A DNA stretch of 64,000 nucleotides from Calycina herbarum (lineage: Eukaryota; Ascomycota; Leotiomycetes; Helotiales; Pezizellaceae): positions 1 through 64,000 of the forward strand of contig LLEY01000009.1 in assembly GCA_001414485.1 (NCBI GenBank), written 5' to 3'. The translations under genes and the position numbers were made by a program. Each line of letters opens with the position of its first letter. Within the stretch, counting starts at the first letter, position 1. Below the pieces are notes generated by a model. That model made no database searches. It had not been told where the DNA came from and was given only the letters and a program-made list of their open reading frames with translations. This document shows, in pieces, positions 10,655 through 20,876 of the stretch.

Positions 10655-11235
10655 TTAACCTAACTTGAGTATATTGACCCGATTTTCTGTAACGCGATCA
10701 CAACTTGACTTGAAATGGCCATACTCCCCGCACACTCCACAGAGATTGTAACACTCCGCCCAAACATGGTCGGCTTGTCCACAAAAGTGGCATCTCTCCT
10801 CTACTCTGGGAGAAACTCTGAATGAAGCACTGTCTGTTGTAATTTTATCCTGTCGAATCTTCTTCTTCTGGTCCAAAATTTGATGAATAACTATTGCGGC
10901 GCCTTCATGGGGAGCAAACACCTATGTATGTCGTAATAGATGTACCGAAACACTTCAGTTTCTTCCAAGTTGTCAGGTCCTGTGAAAGATCTCGGAGTCA
11001 GTATTGTTAATTCTAGAAGTAAGTTTGAAGGAAATGAAGAGGAACTAGGTCTCGGTCCACTTAAAATATGCCAAAAGAAGAAGAAAGAGCTCCGAGTAAA
11101 CTCACCACAGCAGAATTGACTGAGAAGCTCAGTGAGAACATCCTCTTTCCCTTCGGAGGAACAAATTATCAACTTCGTAATTCCGTTGCACATTGCCTGT
11201 ATAAACCGATTATACGTTTTCACTTTGTAACTCAA
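10655..11235 (-). CDS. Possible gene with two CCHC zinc knuckles (structure uncertain)
   Basis: The 3' open frame (10655-10921) contains two back-to-back zinc knuckles, CHFCGQADHVWAEC and CGVCGEYGHFKSSC. Both fit C-x2-C-x4-H-x4-C, the nucleic-acid-binding knuckle of Gag and of cellular RNA-binding proteins. Upstream, 10891-11235 encodes KVKTYNRFIQAMCNGITKLI, and a good intron (GTGAGT donor, ACAG acceptor) would join CCG to PDNLEETEVFRYIYYDIHR. That join leads into a different frame from the knuckles, so the true model is unclear. It may be a decayed gene. No neighbour suggests a function. Confidence 0.35.
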
Positions 11236-11609
11236 TTCGCTCTAACATTCATCACTGCAACTTCCAAAAAGAAAATAACAAAGACAATAGTTGCTAACAG
11301 ATGTGCAGTCGAATGCCAAAGTTCGAAGAGACGCTAGGTTATCTGGTCCGAGGACACTCAGAAATAGGAGGAAAGGATCCAAGTGAATCCACGGCATCAG
11401 CATGACGGGTGGGCGGCGGTGCTGTATTTGAGAGATTCCTTCGTTTACATGTCCAAGCCATTCATCACCTGTAGGAAAGTCTGAAGAATGGCAGTACAAA
11501 GATGTTGAGACGATAACTAGGATATTGTAAGTGGGTGATTATTTCCGGCTTGTGATGGTAAATTTGGTTACTCAAGTGAGAGCTGGAAAGAAGATAACGA
11601 AAGAGAGAC
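11236..11609. other. Unassigned stretch
   Basis: A minus-strand open frame (11242-11499) reads QIQHRRPPVMLMPWIHLDP and FLSVLGPDNLASLRTLAFD, which has some protein-like texture, including a second GPDNL as in the neighbouring ORF. It might be an upstream exon of that gene or a separate relic. Nothing firmer can be said. Confidence 0.3.
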
Positions 11610-12077
11610 CTACTTGACTTTTACATCAATATGCTTCCCACTCCTAGCAACCCAACGCTTCGGATTCTCAAATTCGGTATCCGAGCCTCCAGCCTCAAAT
11701 CCCCCACCATGAACCCACACAATCACAGGTAAGTTCGCATCCTCCAACAATCCCAAAGAATCACAAGGAGCAAAAACACAAACAATCAAACAGTCTTCTT
11801 CCTTTGGGCCGTGCGAACCAAATTCTGGCTGATCAATACTATATATCGATGGCCAAATATCATCTCCCTGTGGACACGACGGAGAAAAATCCAACGCACC
11901 AATATTTTCTTGGAACTCTGCAGCCTTTGGCGCTTCCCATCTGAGCCTACCTGTCGGTGACTGGGCATAGCGGATTCCTAGAAATTGAGCGACTGAGGGG
12001 AAGTCTGGGTCGATGAAACCTTCTATGTAGCCGGCTGGTGCTTTTATTTTGATGGAGGTATTTTTAGAAGTTGACAT
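11610..12077 (-). pseudogene. Truncated type-B carboxylesterase/lipase
   Basis: The 155-residue frame is an unmistakable N-terminal third of a type-B carboxylesterase: GYIEGF, FLGIRYAQSPTGRLRW, EDCLIVCVFAP and the oxyanion-hole motif VIVWVHGGGFEAGG. The sequence stops at KHIDVKVK, just where family members continue with the strand leading to the GESAGG nucleophile elbow. That elbow and the Glu/His of the triad are absent, and no continuation is visible downstream in any minus-strand frame. Family members are about 500-600 residues. I therefore call it a 3'-truncated pseudogene; a distant second exon is unlikely given the unrelated sequence that follows. Confidence 0.75.
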
Positions 12078-13461
12078 GGTTATATTTTTTGATCAGTTGG
12101 CGATGAGTGCAGGATGGGCGAGAAGCAGTGCTTTATAGATGGATTAAATTTAGATTCTCACCCGAAATTTCACCCGCCACAGATATCGACAGGGTAGAAA
12201 TCTTGGCCAGCATATGTTTTAAAATAGTGTTGGCCCAATGCTTCGCAAAGGTTTGATCTCCTTGATTGGGAAGACATCCGAAGGAAGCGACAATATCTAG
12301 AAACGAACTCTGCATATATAGCCGAGTCAAAATGAATTATAACATGAAACAAAGGAACAATCGACAACTCGACCACACGGTTCCTTGATTGTATCTCACC
12401 TCCCAAATTTCTTGACCTCAAGGTACCTAAGTGTAGGATAGAGGACTACTGTAGTTACCAATGTAATATAATCACCCAAGTCCCCACCATAGTCGGAAAA
12501 TTTGAGACCAAGAGGGCCAACAAACTATTCAATCACCCGTCAGTCTAATACTGCAAAAATGGAAAGCAAGACGTACCCAAGTTTGAGTCATTCTCAAAAA
12601 TGTAAGACTAAACGAAGTTATCAAAGTAATAGTTCCCGCTATGATAAGAGGCATGATACTTTGATCCCTCTAACCTTCGAGATTATAGCCAAGCCTTGGA
12701 CGAAAGAAGAAATGTTCCATGGCCATGCAAGCCACGAATGGAATTACATAGGCATCTCATTTTCGTTATTTGTCTAAAGGTTCTCTTATCGGGCAAGGAG
12801 GTTGGGACTGTCAAGCTTATTACCAGAGGTGTTTAGGATAATTAGAGACCAGTATTATTATTGTTCTCATCTTCTCGAATTGTAAGTTATGTTGTGCTAG
12901 ACGCTCTGTGGAAATCAAAATAATCTCAGAACTCTTCCTACACATCAGTCTTTCTATTTCATTCCAGTAATTTTTGAAACTGGGAAATATATATTCAATC
13001 TAGGTGACTTTCTCTCTGTGGTACAAAATCTCACATAATAAATTTGGCAATAGTTATATCTATAAGATTCATTGCGAAATGAGATGGTTCCTTATAAGGG
13101 TGAGAGCAACTCTAGTAGATTAAATCCTCTCCACTAGGTCGACTTTCTATGCCAAATGAACTCTTTCTCTTTCTACGACCCTTATGGAAAACTAGCAAAT
13201 CGGCCATCCTTCTGGATCGACCATAGCAGGTTCAAAATCGAAAAACGACTAGTTGTGCGAAGTGCAACAAAACTCTAAAACGACCAACTTGAAAACGGAC
13301 CACATTCAGAATCGGCCAAGTTTTGCGAAGTGCAACAAAAACCGCCAAGTTCCACTCAGTGAAGAGATAAATCGACCTGCAAATTTCTTTAGAAATAATC
13401 TACATACCAAGCCCCCTCCCATCCCAAAGAAAAAGCCATAAAGCTATCACAAGGCTCCAAC
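12078..13461. other. Gene-free region with two bipartite-motif copies
   Basis: 1.4 kb with no ORF that looks real. Near 13,128 a CCACTAGGTCGA word matches one at 17,151. Two copies of the GCCAAGTT...TGCAACAAA motif lie at 13,247-13,345 (listed separately). Confidence 0.5.
13247..13345 (+). repeat. Two copies of the bipartite TGCAACAAA motif
   Basis: Copy 1 at about 13,250-13,272 reads AGTT-GTG-CGA-AG-TGCAACAAAA. Copy 2 at 13,314-13,340 reads GCCAAGTT-TTG-CGA-AG-TGCAACAAAA. A further GCCAAGTT half lies directly after at 13,344. The same motif is abundant at 48-58 kb. Confidence 0.8.
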
Positions 13462-15072
13462 TCAAACAACCTTATAATACTTCTCCTCCACCACCTTAAG
13501 CTTCGGACCCAATCCTCCCTTTGGCTCCGAAAGCGAAAACAAAAATACATGATGAGCATGCTCATCCTTCTTCTCCTCCTTCCTCTCCTTCTTCTCCTCC
13601 GTCTCCGGCTTCTTAGCCCCCGAACCCGACTCGTAATAATCCAAGCTCCCATCCTCAGTATAATTCCAAATCAAATCAAGTTCCCCTCTCGCAGCAGCCG
13701 TACCCCACAATGCCAACAACACCCCAGGAACAAGATAAAGAAGAGCGGGTTGAGCGTGATTGAAGATATTGAGAACGATGAGGGTGGCAAACATTCCCAT
13801 GATATATCCCACAACACTGGCTTTGAAGTAGACTTTGGGGAATCTTGCTCCGTCTGCAACGGTGGCTTGTGCTGCAGTTTTTGGAGGGTTGGTCCAGAAA
13901 CGTTCGCCCCAGAGGGTGGTGGAGGGTTTGTAGACGGCTCTGGTGGGTTTCTGGTCATCTTTTACGAGGGAATTGTCTGGCATTGTTGACTGCTTTCGTA
14001 GGTAGTGGAGATAGATGTCGAATCGTAAAGCGAGAGCCATCATAATTCCAGGCAAGACAACATCCCCTAAACCAAGCATACCGCCACGTTTGGGTCCTGG
14101 AAATACGAGCTTGATGGGGACATCGAGAGAAGTAGCTACCGTAACCATGAGTGGTGTGTAAAAGACCATTGTGATGTCATAAATGAAGAGTCCTGCCAAC
14201 ACCAAAGAGCCGGTCCAGAAAGTGGTGGGTGACAAGAGTTGCAGAGTACCATAACAGAAGCCAAAGCCAATGAGATTCGTCAACCACCAAGTCTTGCCAA
14301 TGGTGTTGTAGAGAATGATTGCTGTAAATCCCATAACCAATCCCATCACATCGTTGAGCCTAACTCTGGATTTGTGATTGCAGATTCCCTGAATACGAGC
14401 CCTAAAGATCCATCGATTCGTGAGAAATGCTCTCAAAGACCACAACCGACTTGTGAAAGATTTGGAAAATTTGACATTGGAGAGTCGTCCGGGGAGAGGA
14501 TTCGTTTTACCCTCAGCAATCGACCGGTGTTCTTGTATACGAGCTACGTTTACATTTCCAGTAAGTTGCTTTCGAAAGGCAGGGTCGATGTGATAAGTTT
14601 CCTCCCCATTCGACCAGACAGACGGGAAAACGAAGGTCGTTCCGACATTAAGAGCATCCCCAGCCAATTTCCCAACACCAAAGATTCCCAAGGCCGAAAA
14701 GTACCAGGTGAGAATTTTGTTCAAAATAGCTGGATCCTTCAACCACTTGATGACAAAATAAAGACCGGCTAGGGTGAAACCAGCTAAGATGGGAAACATA
14801 ATCGCATCGGATGGCGTGAGTCCTTCGACAATCGGTTCCTTTTCGATTCCATCGTCTTCACCATCTTCATCCTCCTCATTCTCCGGTGCTCTCGCTGAAG
14901 GGGGACGTCGTAAAGAGGCGTGTGCTCCGATGAAGATGGGAAATAGAGCGGCGAGTATGAGATGAGCGTGCATCTGAATGAGGTCCGTTTCTTCCCATGC
15001 TTTGTAGGCCCATTTGCCAACAAATTGTAAGACGGGGCTATCTCCATCGGTGAAATTGGATGTTGACTCCAT
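13462..15072 (-). CDS. Signal peptide peptidase (intramembrane aspartyl protease)
   Basis: Single-exon ORF of 536 residues. It has all three hallmarks of the presenilin/SPP family: IYDITMVFY with the YD aspartate (Asp299), GMLGLGDVVLPG with the GxGD aspartate (Asp337), and QPALLYLVP with the PAL motif (residues 442-444). About nine hydrophobic segments are present, from LIQMHAHLILAALFPIFIGA near the N-terminus to the segment after PAL. SPPs reside in the ER membrane and cut signal-peptide remnants and some tail-anchored proteins. A long acidic linker (NEEDEDGEDDG, residues 65-75) precedes TM2, and a Lys/Glu-rich C-terminal tail is cytosolic. It is longer than animal SPPs (about 380 residues), as is usual in filamentous fungi. 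Divergent from the cyclophilin gene. Confidence 0.95.
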   Translation of the reverse strand: MESTSNFTDGDSPVLQFVGKWAYKAWEETDLIQMHAHLILAALFPIFIGAHASLRRPPSARAPENEEDEDGEDDGIEKEPIVEGLTPSDAIMFPILAGFTLAGLYFVIKWLKDPAILNKILTWYFSALGIFGVGKLAGDALNVGTTFVFPSVWSNGEETYHIDPAFRKQLTGNVNVARIQEHRSIAEGKTNPLPGRLSNVKFSKSFTSRLWSLRAFLTNRWIFRARIQGICNHKSRVRLNDVMGLVMGFTAIILYNTIGKTWWLTNLIGFGFCYGTLQLLSPTTFWTGSLVLAGLFIYDITMVFYTPLMVTVATSLDVPIKLVFPGPKRGGMLGLGDVVLPGIMMALALRFDIYLHYLRKQSTMPDNSLVKDDQKPTRAVYKPSTTLWGERFWTNPPKTAAQATVADGARFPKVYFKASVVGYIMGMFATLIVLNIFNHAQPALLYLVPGVLLALWGTAAARGELDLIWNYTEDGSLDYYESGSGAKKPETEEKKERKEEKKDEHAHHVFLFSLSEPKGGLGPKLKVVEEKYYKVV

Positions 15073-15425
15073 CTTGGTGCAGGTGTAGGATTATTTGGTG
15101 AGTTGAAAATGTATCAGTTCCAGGTTGTACAAATTCGGTAGAGACAGATTGCAAGCCCAGCGGGGTTTAAATGGAGGCCCGACTAGAAGCTTAGCAGGTT
15201 GTACTTGAGGATTATGGACGTAGACCCATTTGTGACCCCTTCAAGATAGTTTGGAGATGTGGTCTCATCGGTGAATTGTAGATAGAAGTTGTACCTGGAG
15301 GAGTAGGAAAAGACGTGGGTGGGTCTCAGCCTTGCGCCTTGGCAACAGCTCAACTCAAGGTATCTCGCAATTTCTAGCAAGAACCCCTCCAAACTTTTGC
15401 ATCTACACCTCCCACCTTCTTCAAC
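15073..15425. promoter_or_regulatory. Bidirectional promoter region (SPP / cyclophilin)
   Basis: 353 bp between divergent start codons. The cyclophilin side ends in a pyrimidine-rich stretch (about 15,385-15,425), typical of fungal leaders. No other element seen. Confidence 0.55.
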
Positions 15426-15963
15426 ATGGCGACGACCAATGTGCTACTCACTACCTCAATGGCAAGATAATATTGTACTCCCCAGAAAACCCCATTTCCC
15501 TGCTAACTATCCCAAGGGAGATATCACTGTCGAACTCTACCATGACCACGCCCCCAAGACCTGCAAGAACTTCTCCGAGCTTGCCTCCCGCGGCTACTAC
15601 GATGGCATCATATTCCATCGAATAATCCCAAAATTCATGCTCCAAACTGGTGATCCAACGGGCACAGGTCGTGGAGGCTCCTCGATTTACGGAGACAAAT
15701 TCGAAGACGAAATCCACCCAGCTTTGAAGCATACAGGCGCGGGCATTCTAAGCATGGCGAATAGCGGTCCCAATACGAATGGCAGTCAATTCTTCATTAC
15801 ATTAGCGCCAACGCCGTGGTTGGATGGGAAGCATACCATTTTTGGACGGGTGAAGAGCGGACTGGACAAGGTGGATATGATGCAACGAGTACCAACTGGA
15901 CCAGATGACAGACCAAGGGATGAGGTTAAGATTGTTACTGCAAGAGTTTTGACGGAGGGTTGA
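15426..15963 (+). CDS. Peptidyl-prolyl cis-trans isomerase, cyclophilin (PPIL1-like)
   Basis: Two exons (15426-15461 and 15517-15963) give 160 residues: [12 protein letters not shown] joins [19 protein letters not shown]. The 55-nt intron starts with GC (GCAAGA) and ends in AAG after a CTAAC branch site. It is therefore a GC-AG intron; without splicing the frame ends within a few codons. The catalytic cyclophilin core is present: [19 protein letters not shown] (with the active-site Arg), [25 protein letters not shown] (Gln, Phe, Trp, His of the proline pocket). Size and lack of extensions fit the spliceosome-associated PPIL1/CypE group (inference). Probably cytosolic or nuclear. Confidence 0.93.
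15462..15516 (+). other. GC-AG intron of the cyclophilin gene
   Basis: Donor ATG|GCAAGA, branch CTAAC, acceptor CCAAG|GGA. No GT donor nearby would join the conserved N-terminus to GDITVEL in frame. GC donors are a known minor class of U2 introns. Confidence 0.85.
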
Positions 15964-18681
15964 GTAATTGTTTCAAGAAAAAGGGGCTTGCAAAGGGAAG
16001 GGTGCTACATGGCATGGCGTTATAGGTGGGTGGGCATGATTCCCGGCACAACTCAATCAAAAAGTGACTGGCCCAGGTCAACATTTTCTTTCCTCTCTGA
16101 AAACAAGCAACAATCAGAGAGAAAACTTAGAAGTATCTAAGAATAAATAGAAAGAGTCTACTACTCTTCGCCTTTTCTTTCGTCACGATGTTCTTGCGAA
16201 TTTTTAGTTTCAACATAATTTATTCATACAATGCGTTTGACAGGGAAATTTTCAAACATTATCATTACTCGTCACAAAACAGACCAAATTTCCTTATAAA
16301 ACAAAGAGGGTATCCCGACTCCAGTACTCCAACAATCCGTACCATCACAAATCCTCCATCTTACAATACCACCAGACCACTTCAAATGAAGTTTCCATGA
16401 ACAGGTTCCCCATTATCAGACCTCCTATATCTCGAATTGCGCCTCGATCTTGCTTCGATACGGGAAAACAGAACTTATCCACAAGCTTCCCAGGCGGCCT
16501 CCTTTATCTTGAAAGATGGAAGTCGCTTATCTTCCTCGTTTTCGCTTTCGTCTTGCAAAGGCCAGGCCTCGCTTGGGAGTGCTGGTGGAGCTTTTTCGGG
16601 TAGGGTTTTTTGATATCGAATTTGATCGTGGTGTATTTTGATTTGGAGATTTCTTTTTTCAATAAATCAATACAAAACTCTGAAATTGGGTTGAAAGGAG
16701 TTGCAATTTACCTGTCCTGTGCATAAAAGCCCGAGGGATAAGGATAATGTGGTCTTCTCAAGCAATAGTACAGTCCGGATTCTGTTGATTGAGGAGTATA
16801 GAGGGTATGGAGCAAGTGCTCAGTGATCTTTCATAGAGGAGTGACAGGGATGAGGATGTAATGCATCTTGAAGTGTGTATAATTGAAAATGATAGAGATG
16901 TGTTTGTAAGGCTGATATCCCTTGCAATTGCGAATAATGGCATCTCAAGAGTGTGTTCCAATGCATATTTATATTTCTCTGACAAGGCAAAGGACAGAAG
17001 TGAAGCGTCATACTTTGACAGATCTAGATCCGATATTAGGCTGAAGTTCAATTCCTCCAGGAACGAGCGATTCGCTAGGAGTTGTGGCCACACAGGTACA
17101 TGATTGTGTGCCACGCCCGGGCCATGAACGGGAATGAGAAGCTTGCTCTCACCACTAGGTCGAATTTTTTTTGAAAGGGTCCGCAGGAAGTCACCACCAT
17201 ATGGCCGAATTCTAGTCCTTTACCATATATATACTAGATTCTACAGCCTCATTTCTCTTTCATGGCACACAACATTCAACATTTACACCGTAAATTTTTC
17301 AAACCATCTCCTTTTATCAAGGTGTCATCGATATTTCTTCATTACAAGCTCGTGCCATGCTGTGGTCTGCTGTGGGACCCGTCATCAAGTTCATCCAATA
17401 ACTGAATCTTCATGTTTCCCAATTTTGGATTTCGTATTCGAGTTTCTGCCTGATATCCGTATTCCGTACCGTATTCGAGTTTTCGCATCGTATTCAAAAC
17501 CAAAGAACCCCTTGCCCCTTGCTACCCGTGCTATGGTTTTCTCCGAATGGCCAGTGCCCATCTGCACGACGGTCTGTGGGGATATACTAGTGTATGGAAA
17601 AGTCCCGTGTACCAGGACCGTACAGAATTTATGGAGAAAAATGATTGAACTGCTTACTACTATGTATGAGTATTGATCGTTCTTATCGCCATGGCATGAA
17701 TTCAGAATGAGGTTTGCCCAAAATTCAGTTTTCTATCTCTCCGCGGAAAATTCAAACGAAAAATAGAACGATACCAGTTCGCCATCGGTACTGTCAAAGT
17801 GTCACAGACAGCAAGCGCTGGTCTAAGTCCCCTGCAGGTCCTATCTCCAACGGGCATGGCATATGTTCTGGCCTACTCTCTAAAACAGACATCTGTTCCT
17901 GACTACTTTTAGTTCTAGATGTCTTCAAGAGCCAATTGTATTCTGGTCTTTCTTCAGACGAAAGACGGATGTTGCGAGAGGTTCTAAGCGATGTGGAAAA
18001 TGCCTAAGAGGTGCAGCTAGAAAAAGCTATAAGCGAGGTTCATTGTCCAATCGTAGTTTGATTTGCATTGGGATGAACGATGCGAAGCTCTCTCCGCAAA
18101 CTGAAAGGTCTAGTAAGAGAGCCCTCCAAGCAATGGGGGTAGAAAAGACCTAAGCGCCGATCAAGTGTCTGCAGTAAGGTGCTTCGTCGTTGGTTCTGAG
18201 AATGAAATTGGCCAATCGTGGTTACTCGCTTTCGTGGATGTCATTGGGAAACATGTTTGTGACATTTATATGTAGGGTGCTATGCGGATACGCAGATACG
18301 AGCAGAAACACATTACATCCAGTACTAAGGGTGTTCCGTTGTTTCTGTTGCTCTCCACTCGCAGTCAAGGGCTAGTCAATTGATGAATTTTAGGAGCAAG
18401 ATGATGCCGGGCTCGATAACTTCTGTGCCGAATTCTGTGCAGGTTCCCCTCTAGACTCCACCGACTTGCTCGATCACATTACCGTAAAACCTTACGTCTA
18501 GATACCTCTCAACTGTACCCCTCTCAACTTATTCGTAAGTGCGACACATTTCAAGGTCGATCTCGATCTCCTTCATGACCAAAGTCATCACAGGTACGTC
18601 CTCGTAGATGAACCCTTCTTCTGGCGTTGCCTTCTCGCATTTTCTTCCACAAGCAAGCATATTATTCTAGAAGGCGCTTTC
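15964..18681. other. 2.7-kb gene-free flank of the transposon block
   Basis: No recognisable gene. Open frames here (for example 17,134-17,676) lack any protein family signature and have a random-looking composition. Base composition is ordinary, without the CA/TG depletion of the next 27 kb, so RIP has not spread far to the left. The last 8 bases (18,674-18,681) are the left target-site duplication of the outer hAT-like element. Confidence 0.6.
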
Positions 18682-19279
18682 CAGACTTAGGCATCGATAT
18701 ATTAATACCACTATTGAGAGAGTCTACAATAGTTATCAGTTTCAAGTAATTTTCTATGATAATATATTAAGTATATTTAATATATCAATGCTATATCGAT
18801 ATATCGAGGTTATATAAATAGAAACTAGTTAATCTAAGCTAAGAGCTAATAAGAATATAGTATTCTATAAATACTACTAATTTTTATAGATACTAGGTAT
18901 ACTATAATAGTCTATTTAATAGGATATATAGTTCTCTATCTACTTTATTACTTATAATTAAATAATAAATAGGTATTATCACGTTCTATATATATATATA
19001 TATAAGCGAGTTACTTAGTAAGAATAAAGAGGTTTCTACTTTTCTAAATATAACTTTACTTTTTAATTTATATATACTTTTAATATAATTAATTTTAATT
19101 TTCTTTGATACTTTAAAGTAATTTAACTTCTAAAGACTAAATTTTACTCTATAATTATAGTAAAAAAGCTAACGTAGTATACTAGGACCTCGTGATTATT
19201 AGGACCTCGTGAATCTTTTCTCTACTCTACTACCTCTAACTTTAATACGCGTTTTCTTAACAACTACCTAATAGAATCT

Positions 19280-20461
19280 CAAACCTAAGAAGCTCGAATT
19301 ATCCTAGCTATCGAAGCTATTCGATCATCTAAACGAATAAACCGTAGTAAAGCTACGAAGCTATATAGAGTCTCTTATTCTACACTTACTAATAGAATAG
19401 CTGGTTGAACTACTCTTAGCAAACGCCGGCTAGTAAATTATAAAATAACTATAATAGAAGAGGAGGTGATTATTTAAAATATACTTGATCTAGATACGAG
19501 AGGATTTACGCCCTGGCTAGGTAGTGTAGAAGATATAGTAAATTATATACTTAAGTCGTATAGAGGACAACGTATTAGAAAGAACTAGGTACAACGATTT
19601 ATACAACGACGTCTAGAACTAAAGACGTGTTTTAATCGCGTTTACGATTTCTAAAGAGCCTTATACGAAGATCCTAAGCTAATTAGCGCGTAGTTTCGAC
19701 TAGTAGAGAATATATAGGCGAAATATAGGATCTAAGACTACGATTTCTATAACTTTGACGAGACTGGTTTTATAATAGTTGTTATCTACGCTAGAATAGT
19801 TGTTATACGTGCTAATCAACGTAGCAGAGGTAAGGCTATCTAGCTAAGTAATCGGGAATAGGCTATAGTAATTGTCTATATTAATAGAGAGAGTTTAAGT
19901 ATCTCTCTATTCTTAGTAGTTTAAGAGAAAAATCACCTTACTAGTTAGTATACTAAGAGCGGTCTTTCTAACAACTAGGTTATTAAACTAACTAGTAATA
20001 GATAGACTAATAATAAGACGGGCTTAGAATAGTTAGAACACTTCGATAAGTATACTCGTAGTTATATAAAAGAGCTATATCGAATATTAGTTCTAGATAG
20101 ATATAAGAGTTATAAATCAGTAGTATTCTAAGAGTATTATAAGTTATATAATATTATTACTCTTTACCTACCTTCTTATTCGTCTTATCTAACCTAGCTA
20201 CTCGATATTAGGTGTTTTAGTATTCTTAAACGTATATATAGGCGTTAAATCGAGACCTTTATTAAGGCTTATATAAACTATATTACTAAGGTCGAGTTCT
20301 TTCTTACGTTTTATATAGCTTATAACTAGTTAATAATAACCTAAAACGCTAGAGCTAGGTTCTGTAGAGCTAGTCTAGTGTCTCTAGAACCTTAGACTAT
20401 AATCTTAAAGCTCTTTTATAATCAACTCTTATTAAGGATTATATTACTCGTTACTAAGGAA
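19280..20461 (+). pseudogene. Element D transposase, 5' and central part (RIP-degraded)
   Basis: Translation of the frame, ignoring stops, gives a CENPB/Tc5-like helix-turn-helix region followed by the DDE domain. YNFDETGFIIVVI contains the first catalytic Asp, and the second block reads ILVLDRYKSYKS. Further down is a SYLT-stop-LLDIRCFSILKR block equivalent to the conserved LDVGCF region. Dozens of TAG/TAA stops sit where Trp and Gln are expected, the RIP signature. It cannot encode an active enzyme. The piece ends at the GCTCG target site of element C. Confidence 0.8.
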
Positions 20462-20466
20462 GCTCG

Positions 20467-20644
20467 TATAACGAAACTCAAACGAACTTAAACAAAGATA
20501 ACTAAGTCTCGAAGGTTAGTATATAGGTAAGAAGTATAGATACGCTGGTTTATTTACTTAGAAGTAAACTTATTACTTATATCAAAGATATTAAATAAGA
20601 TAATAAGATTAATAACTAAAGTTAAGTACGAAGCTCCTATCTAA
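20467..20644 (-). repeat. Element C left LTR, outer piece
   Basis: This is the reverse complement of the 3' part of the B-family LTR. It is cut at the TCTAA target site (20,640-20,644) by element A, and the rest of the LTR resumes at 35,108. Heavily RIPed. Confidence 0.85.
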
Positions 20645-20876
20645 TGTTACGGCGCTGGTCTGTAACACGTGATTCTCGGTCCTACACGTGACCGTCAGAG
20701 CCGCAACGCTTGGACGGATTTATAACGAGATTAAAAGCTCTTTACAGTTAGTAGGAATACCTCTTTTTCGTAGAGTATATATTCCGTATTCTCTTATTCT
20801 TAGAACTGTAGCTTTAAATTCTTAAATATATATATATATACTCTTATACCTTTGCCTTTAGATATAGATCGTAATA
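20645..20876 (+). repeat. Element A 5' LTR
   Basis: 232 bp, identical in length to the copy at 34,871. It retains more CA/TG than that copy (for example GTCCTACACGTGACCG against its TATACGTAACTG). The two LTRs differ almost only by C-to-T or G-to-A changes. Confidence 0.92.

Noticed and set aside
17134..17676. 180-residue open frame
   Set aside because: Composition looks random, no conserved motif, and neighbouring frames are equally open in places.
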